Shown: in pieces, positions 37,773 through 49,279 of the stretch
How the letters are laid out: the number at the start of each line of letters is the position of its first letter
Numbering within the stretch: position 1 is the first letter of the stretch
Assembly (NCBI GenBank): GCA_946807835.1
Contig: OX327697.1
Coordinates: 19,416,001-19,480,000, forward strand
From: Ailanthus altissimus
Taxonomy: Eukaryota > Streptophyta > Magnoliopsida > Sapindales > Simaroubaceae
DNA length: 64,000 bases
Direction of reading: 5' to 3'
Made by a program: the position numbers and the translations under genes
Notes under the pieces: model-generated
What the model saw: the letters and a program-made list of their open reading frames with translations, nothing else
Told to the model about the DNA's origin: nothing
The model's database searches: none

Positions 37773-38140
37773 ATTTACTTTTCATATAATAATGTTGAGC
37801 GAGAATTTTTTACAGTATCAGCGTGAGGTTTTTTTTTAATACACGTCTTTTTAAGAATTTTACCCTTTTTCCAATTCTGAGGCAAAAGGATTGTGCGTAT
37901 GTGATTTTATATTTTGGTACTTTTCTTTTTCTTATATTTATTTTTTCCTATTTGTGAAGCGCGACCGTGTATTTTAAGTTCAAACAGAATCTAATGGACT
38001 TTTGTTGACTGCAAGTTGTTGCTGAATTGATATATTGGTTTTTATACTCGTTTATGTTGTCATAGTCACCTTTTTTTCTATTATTTTCCTTTTTGTTAGA
38101 TAATCTATATCCGATACAGATATAAAAAGTTATGAATTCC
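37773..38140 (+). other. Shared 3' flank of DUF247 gene 1
   Basis: Similar to 54469-54840 after gene 2 (for example gagcgagaa, ttttgttgactgcaagtt, tagataatctatatcc). Probably 3' UTR and flanking DNA. No clear polyadenylation signal was picked out. Confidence 0.5.
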
Positions 38141-40859
38141 CACGTCTGATCGGGATAATAGATTTTCTTCTTTTGTAAATTTTTCTCTAATACTCTCTTC
38201 AACATCTGCCTATTACTGTGCTATTTATGTTAACAAATTAAAAACATCTTCAAATTAGTATATTTTGATTCTTTTGTTTTTTGTAGGTGTTACATTTATT
38301 TATATTTTACAGGTTAAAAGTACATATAAGTTGAATAATTTAGAAATATCTAAATGAAATTAAATCAAATATTGCAGCAAGTTAAATTTTTTTATAACTA
38401 AATAGCTTATGAAAAGTATATTAATATGTGCTTGAGTTTACTTAATAATATGAAATTCAATACTCGAACAATTTCTCTGCCAAGGCACAAAAAAAAATAA
38501 AATAAAATAAAAGCCAAAAAAATGGATTTTGTTACAAATAAGAAAAAAAGATAAATTAAGATTTTTTTTTTATTAGTAGTACTCCTTGTATAAGTTGTAT
38601 TTTTTTGTCTAAATAGTTTTTGTATATTTTTCATATAGGTTAAGTATTTAGTATATATATATATAAAAGCCACCTTGTATAATTATTATTCAGGTATGAA
38701 ATACAAATACTTAATTTATCTAATATAGTATTAGAGCATCTCTTTTAATACAATATTACAACCAAGGTTGTTAATCAAAATTTTTCGGTCTCTATTTTCC
38801 TCTTTCCAACTTTTAGACCGCCAGTACTATCATTGTTGACCATCACACAATCGCAAGCCACCATCAACCAATTGACAATTTGAGATCATCATCAGGCTCC
38901 TCAAACATTGGTCAACCCATTTTCACCATCACCGACAATACTAAGTTGCTCTAATCTCTCTCCTTCTTCGTTTTCTTCTCCTTCTCTTTCTTCGTCTTTT
39001 TCTCTTTCTCTCCCTGTCCCTCTTTAGGTTTGTCTCAAAAGGATGGGTTGGCTACTATGTCTATATTTGGGGGGAAATAATGTATATATAATGATTAGCA
39101 AATTTCATTTAGCCCCTTATTATGCATATCATCAAATCCAGAATTTGTCATTTTTCTTAAACCAACCCTTGGTCTTTTGTTCGTGTTTTAATGAGATCCT
39201 AAGTGGAATAGATTTACAAATTAACCCATTCCCAAAGATTATATCATAGCCTATACAAACATAACATTTTCCACACAAAAACAAATATGAAATTTTCACT
39301 TGTCATGATTATGTGATTGTTAAAATTCTCTCCTTAAAAGTAGTGAAGAGTTATTTAAATTTGTACCAAGTAAAATTGTTCAAAATATTTTAATAATATA
39401 TAAGACAATTTCTTAATAATAAGTATAATTTAGACACCTTTTCTAATGTGAATACAATACGTCTTTATTCTCAAAGAATTAATTTTATGTAAACATATAA
39501 TAAAAAAAAAACCTTCATAAAGGAAAATAGTAAAAATATTTGTTAGCAAATTTAGTTTCCCATATTTTTATAATTAATTTGATCTTTTCAATAAGTTTTT
39601 AAGGATATATACTTAATTTCATAAATCAATTTCGTATTTCGAGCTAAATTTTAGTTTAAAATTTTAGATATTAAAAATATTTAAAAAATTCCTAGCATTT
39701 AAAACTCAATTATAATCAATTGTGACTTTTAAAGTAAATATAAAAGAATCAATACATTTCAAAATTAATATGAACATATAAAATTAATTATAACCAATTG
39801 ACAATCCGAGACCATCTTTAGACTCCTCAAACACCGGTTGACCCATTTCCACCATCACCAATAAATGGTAATACTAAAGCTGTTGAAAAGAGTCACAACT
39901 AACCATAACTATCCGGAGAGATGCCACTCGATCTACTGAAGGCCGTTATGAGTTCTTCCTTATTACCCTGAGCAGTTGACTCATTTCTTGCAAATTTGAC
40001 CAATTACACCAGTATCCACTACCCCCCCAATCTCGAAGCGTCCCTCCCAGCCTCTATTTGACCACATGCGCCAATTCAAGATCTCAAACGAATCATATTT
40101 CTATATTAGAGGAAATTTTGTCAAAGTTTCATAAGTATTAAGTTCTAATTGTAATTATTAAAAGAGTTGTTTGCTATAATCCTTTTCTTTGGGTTGATTG
40201 GATTTAACATGGAAATTTTGGGGTGACTTTGTTATTTTGCGTATCAAGGGGTATTTTATTAGATTTTCAAATTATCTTATACTTAGTGCAATAACAAAGG
40301 AACTATTTGTTAGAATTGCAGAAGTTTAAGAAATTCTCAAAAATTTTAGGGCAATTAAGTCTTTCTATTATTTTTTGTGTTAACTCTAAAAACATTCTTT
40401 ATTTCCAATAATGATTCTTTGTCTTTTAGTTTTTAGGTTTTCAAACTGAAGTTACCTTATACAAATTAACATGAGGGTTAACATCTTACATAAAAAGAAG
40501 ATATTAAGCATAACATAGTATAAATAGATTAAATTCTTTTATAAAAAAAGAATTTAAGTTATAAAAAAAAAGAATTTAAAGTAAAAGCAGCAACCAGTAA
40601 CTCTTTTTCCTTGGTGGAATAATTAAGTTATGCATCACTAAAAGTCCTACTCGCATAATATATCACATAAGATAAACCATCTAACATTGATTAATCAAAG
40701 GCATCACACATAATTTCAAATCAAATGCTCTAAACATATGGTTAAATATTATGTGTAGAAGTGAGTACCTTTAAGATAATCACCATCAAAGTAAAAAAGG
40801 TGTATCTTTTCCAAGCAAACTATAGAAAGGCCAAGAAATTTTATTTATTAGAAGAAAAT
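38141..40859. other. AT-rich intergenic DNA with an internal direct repeat
   Basis: No coding region. A roughly 85-bp sequence around ccaattgacaatttgagatc (38870-38955) recurs at 39785-39880 as ccaattgacaatccgagacc, in direct orientation. Pyrimidine-rich ctccttctctttcttcg follows the first copy at 38960-39015. Confidence 0.5.
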
Positions 40860-41400
40860 AAAAAAATTCTAATTTTGAAACTAAACGAGTAATAGCCATA
40901 CTATATGCCACCATCACTGCCAGTCACCGTCATCACTAATACTGATCGTATCACCATTTTTCTTGACTTAAGTGATGTTGGTGATGGTTTTGTCAACAGA
41001 GCATAAAAATGTAATAAGTGTGGTGCTTAATTAGGACAATGAGCACCACAATACCACAATCATTTGGTAATGAGTTATGGTGCACCACTATCTTTGAGTA
41101 GATCGTCGAACGAAGATTCAAATGATAGTGGCAACACATCATAATGTTATGATAGCTACTACCTCAAATAACTTATTTTCATCATATTCTAATACTCTGT
41201 TGAGAAAACAACTCCTACCATCACATAGATAAAGAGATTTTGAGTTTGAATGTGTTTTTATTCTACCTAAACTAATCACCAAATTGCAATTAGAATGTCA
41301 CTAAATTATCATGTCGGAGGTGGTACTATTCTGGCAACTAATTTAGATTTTAGATTTTTTTCATTAATATAATTCAAACATAATTAGTTAAGTTTACATT

Positions 41401-41405
41401 ATAAC
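41401..41405. other. Target-site duplication of Copia E, left copy
   Basis: ATAAC here and ATAAT at 48815-48819. The paralogous empty site in unit 1 (ttatattataacatgtgtcaa, near 34500) has one copy, ATAAC. Confidence 0.85.
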
Positions 41406-41615
41406 AGTTAGAAATGTAAAGGGAATATATTTTCACTGTATATTGTAAAGCTGTACAATGAAGCCTTTATATAGGTTGTAGTCTTATTACATAATAGGAA
41501 AGTAATATACATAAGAAAATAATATTTTATATTAATAACGTGTATATATGGTAGGAGGGTATAAAAGAATAATTCTGGAATGATTTCGGAGAAATTTTAG
41601 AATTATTCCTTAATA
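41406..41615 (-). repeat. 3' LTR of Copia E
   Basis: Reads TATTAAGGAATAATTC...CTTTACATTTCTAACT on the minus strand. It is equal in length to the other LTR. The outermost base is changed (A where the partner has T on the plus strand). Confidence 0.9.
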
Positions 41616-41630
41616 CCCCCCTTCAAACTC
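41616..41630 (-). other. Polypurine tract, Copia E
   Basis: GAGTTTGAAGGGGGG on the minus strand, touching the 3' LTR. This is where plus-strand DNA synthesis would have been primed. Confidence 0.8.
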
Positions 41631-43020
41631 AAGATGGCGCAGTAGAAGCAAGTTTGAGTTTGGAGACTAGAGCATGAAAACGGCACGGAAGAAGAGATTT
41701 GGTAAAAATATCAGCAGGCTGCTCCTCAGATGAGATGGAATGGAGCATGATAGTGCATTGAGAAACGTGTTGCCAAACAAAGTGACAATCTGTTTCAATA
41801 TATTTAGTCCGCTCATAAAACACATCATTGTGGACAATTTGGATAGCACTTTGATTGTCACAATAAAGAGGTGTAGCTCCAGTATGAGAAATATTCATAT
41901 CTTCAAGAAGCCAGCGGAGCCAGACAATTTCTTGGGTAGTATCTACAAGAGCACGGTATTCAGCTTTAGTACTCGAGCGAGCAACAGCTGTCTATTTCTT
42001 ACTTTTCCACGAAAGAAAAGAATCACCCAAGAAAAGATAAAATCCAGTAGTTGATCTACAATCTGTAAGATCACCCGCCCAATCCGCATCAGCATAAGCT
42101 CGTAACACAAGAGGAGAGTGAGCCAAAAAATAGAGACCGTGAAAAAGTGTACCTTTGAGATAACGTAAGATATGAAGAACTGCAGCATAATGAGAAGTAC
42201 GAGGAGCGGCCATAAACTGACTCACAACATGAACAGCATGAGCAATGTTTGGGCGAGTCATTATAAGATAGATCAAACTACCAACCAATTGACGATAAAG
42301 GGTAGCATCACTGAGAAGAGTACCATCAGAAGATCAGAGTTTGGCATTAGGCTCTAGAGGAGTGGAGCCAGTCTTATTGTCTGTCAACCTAGCTTTAGCA
42401 AGTAGATCGGATGCATATTTAGCCTGAGAAAGATAAAACCCTGTAGAGTCGGATAGTACTTCAAGGCTAAAAAAATAACTAAAGTTGCCAAGATCTTTCA
42501 TCTCAAAGTGTTGTTGAAGAAAGTTTTTGAGAGTGGAAATACTAAGAAGATCATCACCCGTGATAATCATATCATCAACATAGATAAGTAGGAGAACACA
42601 ACCTTGTGCCGTCTTGCGAACAAAAAGAGATGAGTCATAAGGACTAGACTGAAAACCATACTGAAGAATGGTCCCACTAAACTTTGCAAACCATGCACGA
42701 GTAGCTTGTTTAAGACCATACAGAGCACGATGAAGTTTACAGACTTTGCTTGGAAGATGTGGATAATCGAGAGGGGGCTTCATATACACTTCTTCAGTGA
42801 GATCACTATTGAGGAAAGCATTTTTGACATCCATCTGAAATAATGTCCAACCACGAACTGCAACAATAGCTAATAAACTTCGAATAGAAGTAAGTCTAGT
42901 AATTAGAGCAAAAGTTTCTTCATAATCTATGCCATATTCTTAGGTAAAGCCTTTGGCAATAAAGCGGGCTTTATAGTGCTCAATAGATCCATCAAATTTG
43001 ATTTTGATCTTGTACACTCA
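41629..43020 (-). pseudogene. Copia E reverse transcriptase and RNase H
   Basis: RT core at 42334-42834: MDVKNAFLNSDLTEEVYMKP, ALYGLKQATRAWF, and an intact YVDDMIITGDD active site (near 42565), LGNFSYFFSLEV, FYLSQAKYASDLL. RNase H at 41629-42288: VGSLIYLIMTRPNIAHAV, ADADWAGDLTDCRSTTGF, then KAEYRAL, CDNQSAIQI and KYIETDCHFVWQ. Stops: TGA at 42334-42336 where the family usually has another residue, TAG at 41992-41994 where the family has Gln (KKQTAVARSS), and two between 42835 and 43020. The enzyme would copy element RNA into DNA in the cytoplasmic particle, but this copy cannot be made in one piece. Confidence 0.92.
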
Positions 43021-43820
43021 TTTGCATCCAATGGCAGTTTTATTAGAAGGAAGAGTAACAAAATCCCAAGTATACGACTTCTCAAGGGCCTGCAATTCTT
43101 CTGTCATTGTTTGCTGCCAAATAGGATTAGAACTAACCTCGGAATATGATTGAGGCTCATATAAAGAAAAGGTAGTAGAGAAACAGTGATAATCACGAAG
43201 TTTAACAGGAAGTTCTCTTACCCGAGATGAACGATGAAGAGAGGGTATAGAGGAGGTCTCAGGGATGTTGAGAGCAGATCCTTCAGACAAGGTAGGAGGC
43301 TCAGAAGTAGGCATCGTTTCAGCAGATTCACCTATATGAAACTCAGAAGAAATATCTGTAGGTAAAGTATCGGGAAAAAGATCAACAGAATTATCTGTAA
43401 AAAATTGTGACATAGGAGGAGACACAGATTTAAAGTTAGATACAAAGGAAAACATCGTATGCTCAAGAAAGACTACATGACGAGAAACACGAAGACGGTT
43501 AGATATAGAATCCCAACACCTATAACCTTTATGTTCTATCCTGTATCTCAAGAAGCAACATAATCGAGTACGTGGCTCGAGTTTAGTATGCTCATATTTT
43601 TGAAGTAGAACAAAACAAACACAACCAAATACTTTGAGAAGTTTGTAATTAGGTGGAGTTCCATAAAGACGCTCATAAGGTGACTTGTTCTCTATAACAG
43701 GAGAAGGAATATGATTAATGGTAAAGAAAGCAGTTAAAGCATCTTCTCCCCAAAAAGGTTCAGGACAAGAGGAAGATATAAGAAGAGCACGAGTAGTATC
43801 TAAAATGTGTCTATGTTTAC
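43018..43820 (-). pseudogene. Copia E integrase, C-terminal part
   Basis: Integrase end and linker to RT: HRHILDTTRALLISSSCPEP, FWGEDALTAFFTINHIPSPV, YERLYGTPPNYKLLKVFGCV, CCFLRYRIEHKGYRCWDS, RLRVSRHVVFLEH, then a Ser/Pro-rich linker. The upstream half is at 46673-47527, separated by solo LTR F. The apparent start MDTGYYS is made of solo-LTR sequence and is not real. Confidence 0.9.
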
Positions 43821-46672
43821 TGTAGTAACCAGTATCCACGACTGGTAAGAATAAGTATTTATATATGTATAAATATACGTATTTTATTTGTATGTTGGTG
43901 ATACTTGAATTATATATTGTTATTAGTAATATTTTTATAGGTTAAGGATATACGATTAGTATTGGGTTTATTTGTATGACTTTAGATTTATTTTAGGGAC
44001 CAAATTGTTATACTTTGAAAGTTTTGGGGGCAAATTCGTAAATACCAAAAATTAGCCTCTTAGTATAAAAATACACTTTTAAACCCTAATTTACCATTTT
44101 TAGGTCGAGCTACCCATTTTAAGAGAGAGAAGAGAGAAATAGAGGAGAGAGAAAGAGGAGAAGAAGAAGAAAAAGAAGAAGAAATTGGAAATTTGAATTT
44201 CAAGAGGTATATTATACGTATTTCTCAATTTATTGGTATTAATTAAGTTAATTCCTTTAAGTTTTGATTTCTGAAAATATGTATAATTGAGGATTTGTTG
44301 TGTATTTCGTAAGATCATATGAGAATTGATGATGATCTATAAGATAGTTTGATAAATCATGATGAATTATGGAATTTCTGCTGGATAACCTCTTGATCTA
44401 GGAATTTTATAAATTGTTGTGATTCGATTCTGGTTTTGAATTTTGAGTATATGAAATTAGACATGTTTAGGATCATCTGAGACTTTGAATCGACTGAAAA
44501 TCTCGGAAATTGAATTTGTAGTGAATTTACCAAAATGACCCTGGAATTCTGGAAATTTCCTGTGTAAACAGTATGATACAGTGGAAAATAATTTTTGACC
44601 TGCTGAATGATCTTTAAAAATTACGAATTTGTGGAATATGATAATTTTATATGTCTAATAGGATATACTCGGAATTGAGAATTTGGATCAATGTGGTTGA
44701 AGTGTTATGAATTTCTAAAGTGTATCAGCTCATTGTAGTATTTGATTAACAGATATTTAAAGTTATGAAATAAAATAGTTTTAAAATACTTTTGGCAGTT
44801 ATTTGGAAGCCAAATATTTATTATGGACTGAGATATGTGTCAAGAGTAATTATGTGGTAGTTTTATAATTTTTGAGTTAGTATATGATTTTATAAAATTG
44901 GGAGATTGAATACTGTTCAGTAAGTATCTTGATCCTGTCAGGTTTGTAGTTTGGATTCGATGGTGTGTATGGAATGGATTGTGTAGGAATTTTGATATAA
45001 TATTCATATATAAGAAGTATATATGAGTCAAGAATGATATATTCTGATTTCGGAGTAATTGGACATCATTTGATGTATTAGAAATTTTTGTTAAGTGTAA
45101 GTGGTCAGAATGACAGGTTTTGAGAAACCAAATATTTAGACCAATTTGATGTGATAAATGCATTGTGTATAATTTTGTAAGCTATTTAAAGTATTTTGTG
45201 TGAATTGTGAGGCTTATGAAAGGATTAATCTCCATTGATAGGTTAAGGAGATTTAAGCCTTGTAGCTGAAAGTGTTAAGAGGTAAGTATACTAGACTTAC
45301 TACTGGAATCACAATAAACATAATAATTGTTTTGTATGATTTTGTAAATGGGGTTAAGAATATGTTTATGATATGTCAAAGTATATTTTGATATGAAATG
45401 TGAATATATGTTTATGAATGTGAGCATTGACATTGAGCATGGACATACATGTGTTTTTAAAAGTGAGCTTTCCAAAATAAGATGCGTTTAACAAAGAAAG
45501 CTTTTGAAGTGTAATATGTCCATGAGAAATATTTTGTGATTTGAGGGTACTTGAACTCACTGTTAACTTAGTAGGCATTTTATGTGATTTGTGGAGCCTT
45601 TATGTGTGGCCTTTCCTTCGGGATTGGTATATGTTATGTGTTCCGTATGTAGGGAGGATCCTATTGGTACCTAAAGGAAGTGTGAGTCATCACATTCGTG
45701 TGGTGGCGTATTGGTACATGTGAGAGGACTCACCGATGATCAGGGTGAGGGTTTGGCTTTTACCTTCGGGCATAAGCGTTATATATGTGTGATTTAAAGA
45801 CCTTACTTGTACTATTCCTCTCATACGGTATGTCACCTACGAGTGACATTTGGCTCATTATGTGATATGTGATATGTAAGTCCTACTAAGTAGTAGTTGA
45901 GTGATGGTATTCCTATTATGTGTTTTGAAAGAATGTGTAAGCGCTTACATGATATGTGATTTGATAAGATTATGATTTTGATTGATCACAGCATATCATA
46001 CATATGCATTGTGTACATATATGTATTTGTATTTGATATATGAAAAATTAGTATGCTTACTGAGTTTTATACTCATTATAGTTTATGGTGATTTCAGGTA
46101 AATAAGGTGCATGTGTGCTTAGCGGATTTGGCAAGGCTTCTGCTGTTCCTTGGGTTCCCTAAGTTGCTAGGTTGTTGTGTGTTTCATTTGGGGACACGTG
46201 GGATAGGATATTTGGTTTGTCCCTATTGAATAAATACTTATGTATTATTTCATTGTGTGTGGATTGGATTTGGTTTAAGTTTTATAAAGTGTGGTTATTG
46301 GATGATTTTAAGTAAGAATTTGCAATGGATATATTCTGGGCTCCCGGTAACAAAGTTGCTACTGGTGACATAGTAGAGTGTTAATCTCTGAGAAAACTCT
46401 GCGTATCTCCGGTTTAATAATTGTCCCAGTCATAATTCAATTGCTATAATTCTGAAAGAAATTGAAATGAATGTTTAAATATTGTCAAGAGAAGTTTATA
46501 CTTATATGTTAGGTTAAGGTTGATTTTAGTGTTGAACTTACTAGCAACTTGCTAAGGATTTCTGTGTTGAATGAAAGTTGAAAATTTTGTGTAATATTAT
46601 TTATGAGTGCACATGCAGTGAATGAATGTAAGTGATGTCGTGTGTCGGATCTTTTGGGTCTGGGGCGTGACA
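43821..46672 (+). mobile_element. Solo LTR F (Ty3/gypsy chromovirus type), TSD TTTAC
   Basis: 2852 bp running from TGTAGTAACCAGTATCC to GGGTCTGGGGCGTGACA, with perfect TTTAC copies on both sides (43816-43820 and 46673-46677). The ends are those of Del/Tekay-like LTRs (TGTARTAACC...GTGACA). It contains actgagttttatactcatta (near 46060) and a tttcaggtaa splice-acceptor-like block (near 46092), typical of this LTR class. No coding domain lies inside. The short reading frames here are chance. It splits the Copia integrase between AERK and HRHILD. Confidence 0.92.
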
Positions 46673-47785
46673 TTTACGTTCAGCTCCCCTATTTTGCTGA
46701 GATGTACCAGGACAAGACCTTTGACATATAGTACTTTATTCCTGTAAAAGATTTCAAAAATCAGAATCTCTATATTCTATAGTATTATCAGTGCGGAAAA
46801 CTTTAATAGGACATGAGAACTGAGTTTTAACCATCTGAGCAAAATTTCGGTAAATTTTAGTAAATTCAGATCGTTGTTTCATAAGGAACAACCAAATATA
46901 CTGAGAATAGTCATCAACGAAAATCACAAAATATTTAGATCCTCCCATTGTAGGATTTGGAGAAGGACCTTATATATCAGAATGAACAAGATTAAATGGA
47001 GCATGAAAGACGATAGTACTATTATCAAAAAGTAAGACTGGTTGTTCAGCTAAAGGACATGTAAGGCAATCATCTTTATTATCAGAAATAATACCTAAGT
47101 GACCACTGGATATTAGAGATCGGATGCGATTGATTGACGCACCCAAACAAGAATGCCAAAGATGTAACGAAGGTACTGAAGAGGTATATGCTGCAGACGA
47201 AGGATATAGAAAGGATAAATCTAAAGAGATAAGTTCATACAGACGTCCAACCTTACGGCCTGTCCCAAGCGTTTGACTGGTCTTTGGATCCTGCACACAA
47301 CAATCAGAAGTAGTAAACAAGACATTAAGACCAAGTTCACATAATTGACCAACAGACAAAAGATTTAAGGTAAGGTTAGGAATAAAAAAGGTGTCAGATA
47401 CAAAAAGATTAGGGCAAGACACGTGACCAACATAGTTAACTTTCATGAGAGAACCATTAGCAGTTTGAATAGATAGTAAATAGGAATTAAGAGTTTTAGA
47501 GGAGAAAATTATAGGATCAGAAGTCATGTGATTACAACATGTAGAGTCAAAATATCAAGAAGAATTACCTGAAATATTGAAAGAAGCAGAAACTAAGGGT
47601 TTACTAGAATTAAAGAGGAGTAGACGAAGTAAAGATTCATGGTTATTAAGGGAAGGATTTACACTATCCTGTGCAATAGTAACAGTAGCTCCTATAAAAG
47701 TCGCACCTTGAGATGTTTCAGATATGTGGCATGGCTGAAGTAGAGTAGAATTGGCAGAAATACTGCACTTATCCATAAATTTCAA
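46673..47785 (-). pseudogene. Copia E protease region and integrase N-terminal part
   Basis: From right to left: 47555-47785 (MKFMDKCSISANSTLLQPCH...), the region before the protease; 47527 onward (MTSDPIIFSSKTLNSYLLSI, FVSDTFFIPNLTLNLLSVGQ) matching the Copia protease-to-GAG-pre-integrase section; LHLWHSCLGASINRIRSLIS and CLTCPLAEQP for the pre-integrase zinc region; then the integrase core (KYFVIFVDDYSQYIWLFLMK, FRTDNTIEYRDSDF). A stop lies at the HMTSD junction, where the protease D-S-G/C motif reads YFDSTCCNHM, and a decayed stretch follows EYRDSDF to 46673. Confidence 0.88.
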
Positions 47786-47799
47786 AAAGAAAACCCCTT

Positions 47800-48592
47800 T
47801 CTTTTCTCTTTTTTTTTACAATCTAGTCCCTAAATTTATAATAATTACAAGTAAACCCCTAAAATTTTAATAATTATAAATTAACCCTTTAAAATATAAT
47901 AATTACAAAATAACCCTTAATTTATAAAACAATTACAAAATAACCCCTATAAAATACTATAATTTCAAAAATACCTCAAAACTTTTGGAAATTACAAAAA
48001 AGGCTCAAAAGAATAAAAAATTACGATCTGACTTGAAAGTATTAAAAAATTTGCAAACAGGTCCTTAACAGAACCCAGTAAACTTCAGATGGCTCTTCCG
48101 GCTTGCTCCGACCTCCGATTGAGGTAAACTCGGTGGCGTTTGAATGGCCGGTGACTGAGGATTATTTTTGTCTGGGCGGTGTCGGTCACGTCGCTGTATA
48201 ACGGTAGGGATCTGAAGTGGAAGTAATCAGCGACAATGAAGTTCCGGCGGCGCGTTGTCTGCGGCACTGAACGGCCGGTGATGAGGGATTCTTTGGGTGT
48301 GAGCGGTGTCGGTCACGTCGCTGTAGAACGACTGGGATCTGAAGTGACAGTGGCCGGCGGCAGTGGCGTTCTGGTGGCGCGTCCGATGGTTTCTGACCTC
48401 GGATCGGCGCGTCATCGACGGCGTTGAAACGACCGGAGGATTCTAAGTAATTGGAGATGGGCGGTGACTAAGACGACAAGATTTCAGAATTTTTCGGTGA
48501 CTTTTCAAAAAACTTCGGTTGATTTTGTCGGGTTTTGAAAAACATTTCTGGCAAATCTCTTAGCTAAACAAAATGACAATGAAGAAACTAAA
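47800..48592 (-). repeat. Copia E leader: two tandem-repeat blocks in place of gag
   Basis: Block 1 (about 47815-48010) is an AT-rich array of roughly 30-bp units around ataattacaaaataaccc. Block 2 is GC-rich: two units of about 127 bp starting at 48146 and 48273, sharing ggtgtcggtcacgtcgctgta and gggatctgaagtg. Short frames on both strands reflect the repeats. No capsid or zinc knuckle is seen. Confidence 0.75.
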
Positions 48593-48604
48593 GCTTTGAT
48601 ACAA
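48593..48604 (-). other. Primer-binding site, Copia E
   Basis: TTGTATCAAAGC on the minus strand, a decayed form of TGGTATCAGAGC, the initiator tRNA-Met PBS usual in plant Copia elements. It touches the LTR. Confidence 0.75.
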
Positions 48605-48814
48605 TGTTAGAAATGTAAAGAGAATATATTTTCACTATATATTGTAAAGCTGTACAATGGAGCCTTTATATAGGCTGTAGCCTTATTACATAATAGGAAA
48701 GTAATATACATAAAGAAATAATATTTTACATTAATAACTTGTATATATGATAGAAAGGTTTAAAAGAATAATTTTTAAATGATTTCGAAATAATTCTAGA
48801 ATTATTCCTTAATA
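48605..48814 (-). repeat. 5' LTR of Copia E
   Basis: 210 bp, TATTAAGGAATAATTC to ATTTCTAACA on the minus strand. It contains tataaag-like and tatataggctgtag promoter-type sequence. It differs from the partner LTR at a modest number of positions. Confidence 0.92.
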
Positions 48815-49279
48815 ATAATACTTGTCAATATTTAAAGGTTTGTAATTAAACTAAAATGATCTTATTATATTTAATTTAACCTTAAAAAATTAAAAAATTG
48901 AGACAAAATTAGATATTTTAAATTTAAATAAAACAAAGTTGTCCATTAAATCAAAGTCAGAGAACTAAATTATCCATACTCCTTAAAAAAATAATGCAAA
49001 CATTTTCGACAAAAGCTAACCGGCTCACCCCCAGGAGTTTTCCACATAATGGTTTTGTTTTAGTGGTTCAAAACAAAATATTTTACTTTTTAAATTTATT
49101 TGTCATTTAAAACTATTTAAAGGCAACAAATATGCAAACCACCACTCTCCTACTGTCAAATACCATGAACTGCCACGATGCAACAGTCTCGGTTATCGAT
49201 TGAAGTCATCACTTGCATTTTTAGAATCCTCTTCGTTCATATTCTATCCAACCATTTTTATAATTTAATACTATAACTA

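Larger units (their letters stand above)
33970..38140 (+). repeat. Segmental duplication, unit 1
   Basis: Matches unit 2 (40860-54840) in order and orientation. Landmarks: atagccatattatcgaccacc (34009) with atagccatactatatgccacc (40891); gccactgtccacc with gccacgatgcaac; gattaagattctcgcataac (35580) with gattaagattctctcgtaac (50947); ctctatgcatgtttctgtctt (35700 and 51051); the DUF247 gene; and tagataatctatatccgata (38097 and 54803). Unit 1 lacks the three insertions found in unit 2, so it acts as the empty-site reference. Confidence 0.85.
41406..48814 (-). mobile_element. Ty1/Copia element E, gag-less and degenerate
   Basis: Minus-strand element of 7409 bp; without solo LTR F and its target copy it would be about 4.55 kb. 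LTRs of 210 bp each (41406-41615 and 48605-48814), a PBS of initiator-Met type (48593-48604) and a polypurine tract (41616-41630). Domain order is protease-region, GAG-pre-integrase, integrase, RT, RNase H, which is diagnostic of Copia. No capsid or zinc-knuckle sequence is seen between the PBS and 47785; that space holds two tandem-repeat blocks instead. Several stops break pol. The insertion site is confirmed by the target duplication and the empty site in unit 1. Confidence 0.93.

Noticed and set aside
43860..46670. Short frames such as 44840-45163 and 45541-45723 as possible genes
   Set aside because: They lie wholly inside solo LTR F and have no domain or codon bias.
48085..48427. Overlapping Arg/His-rich frames on both strands
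   Set aside because: Caused by the GC-rich 127-bp tandem repeat in the Copia leader.
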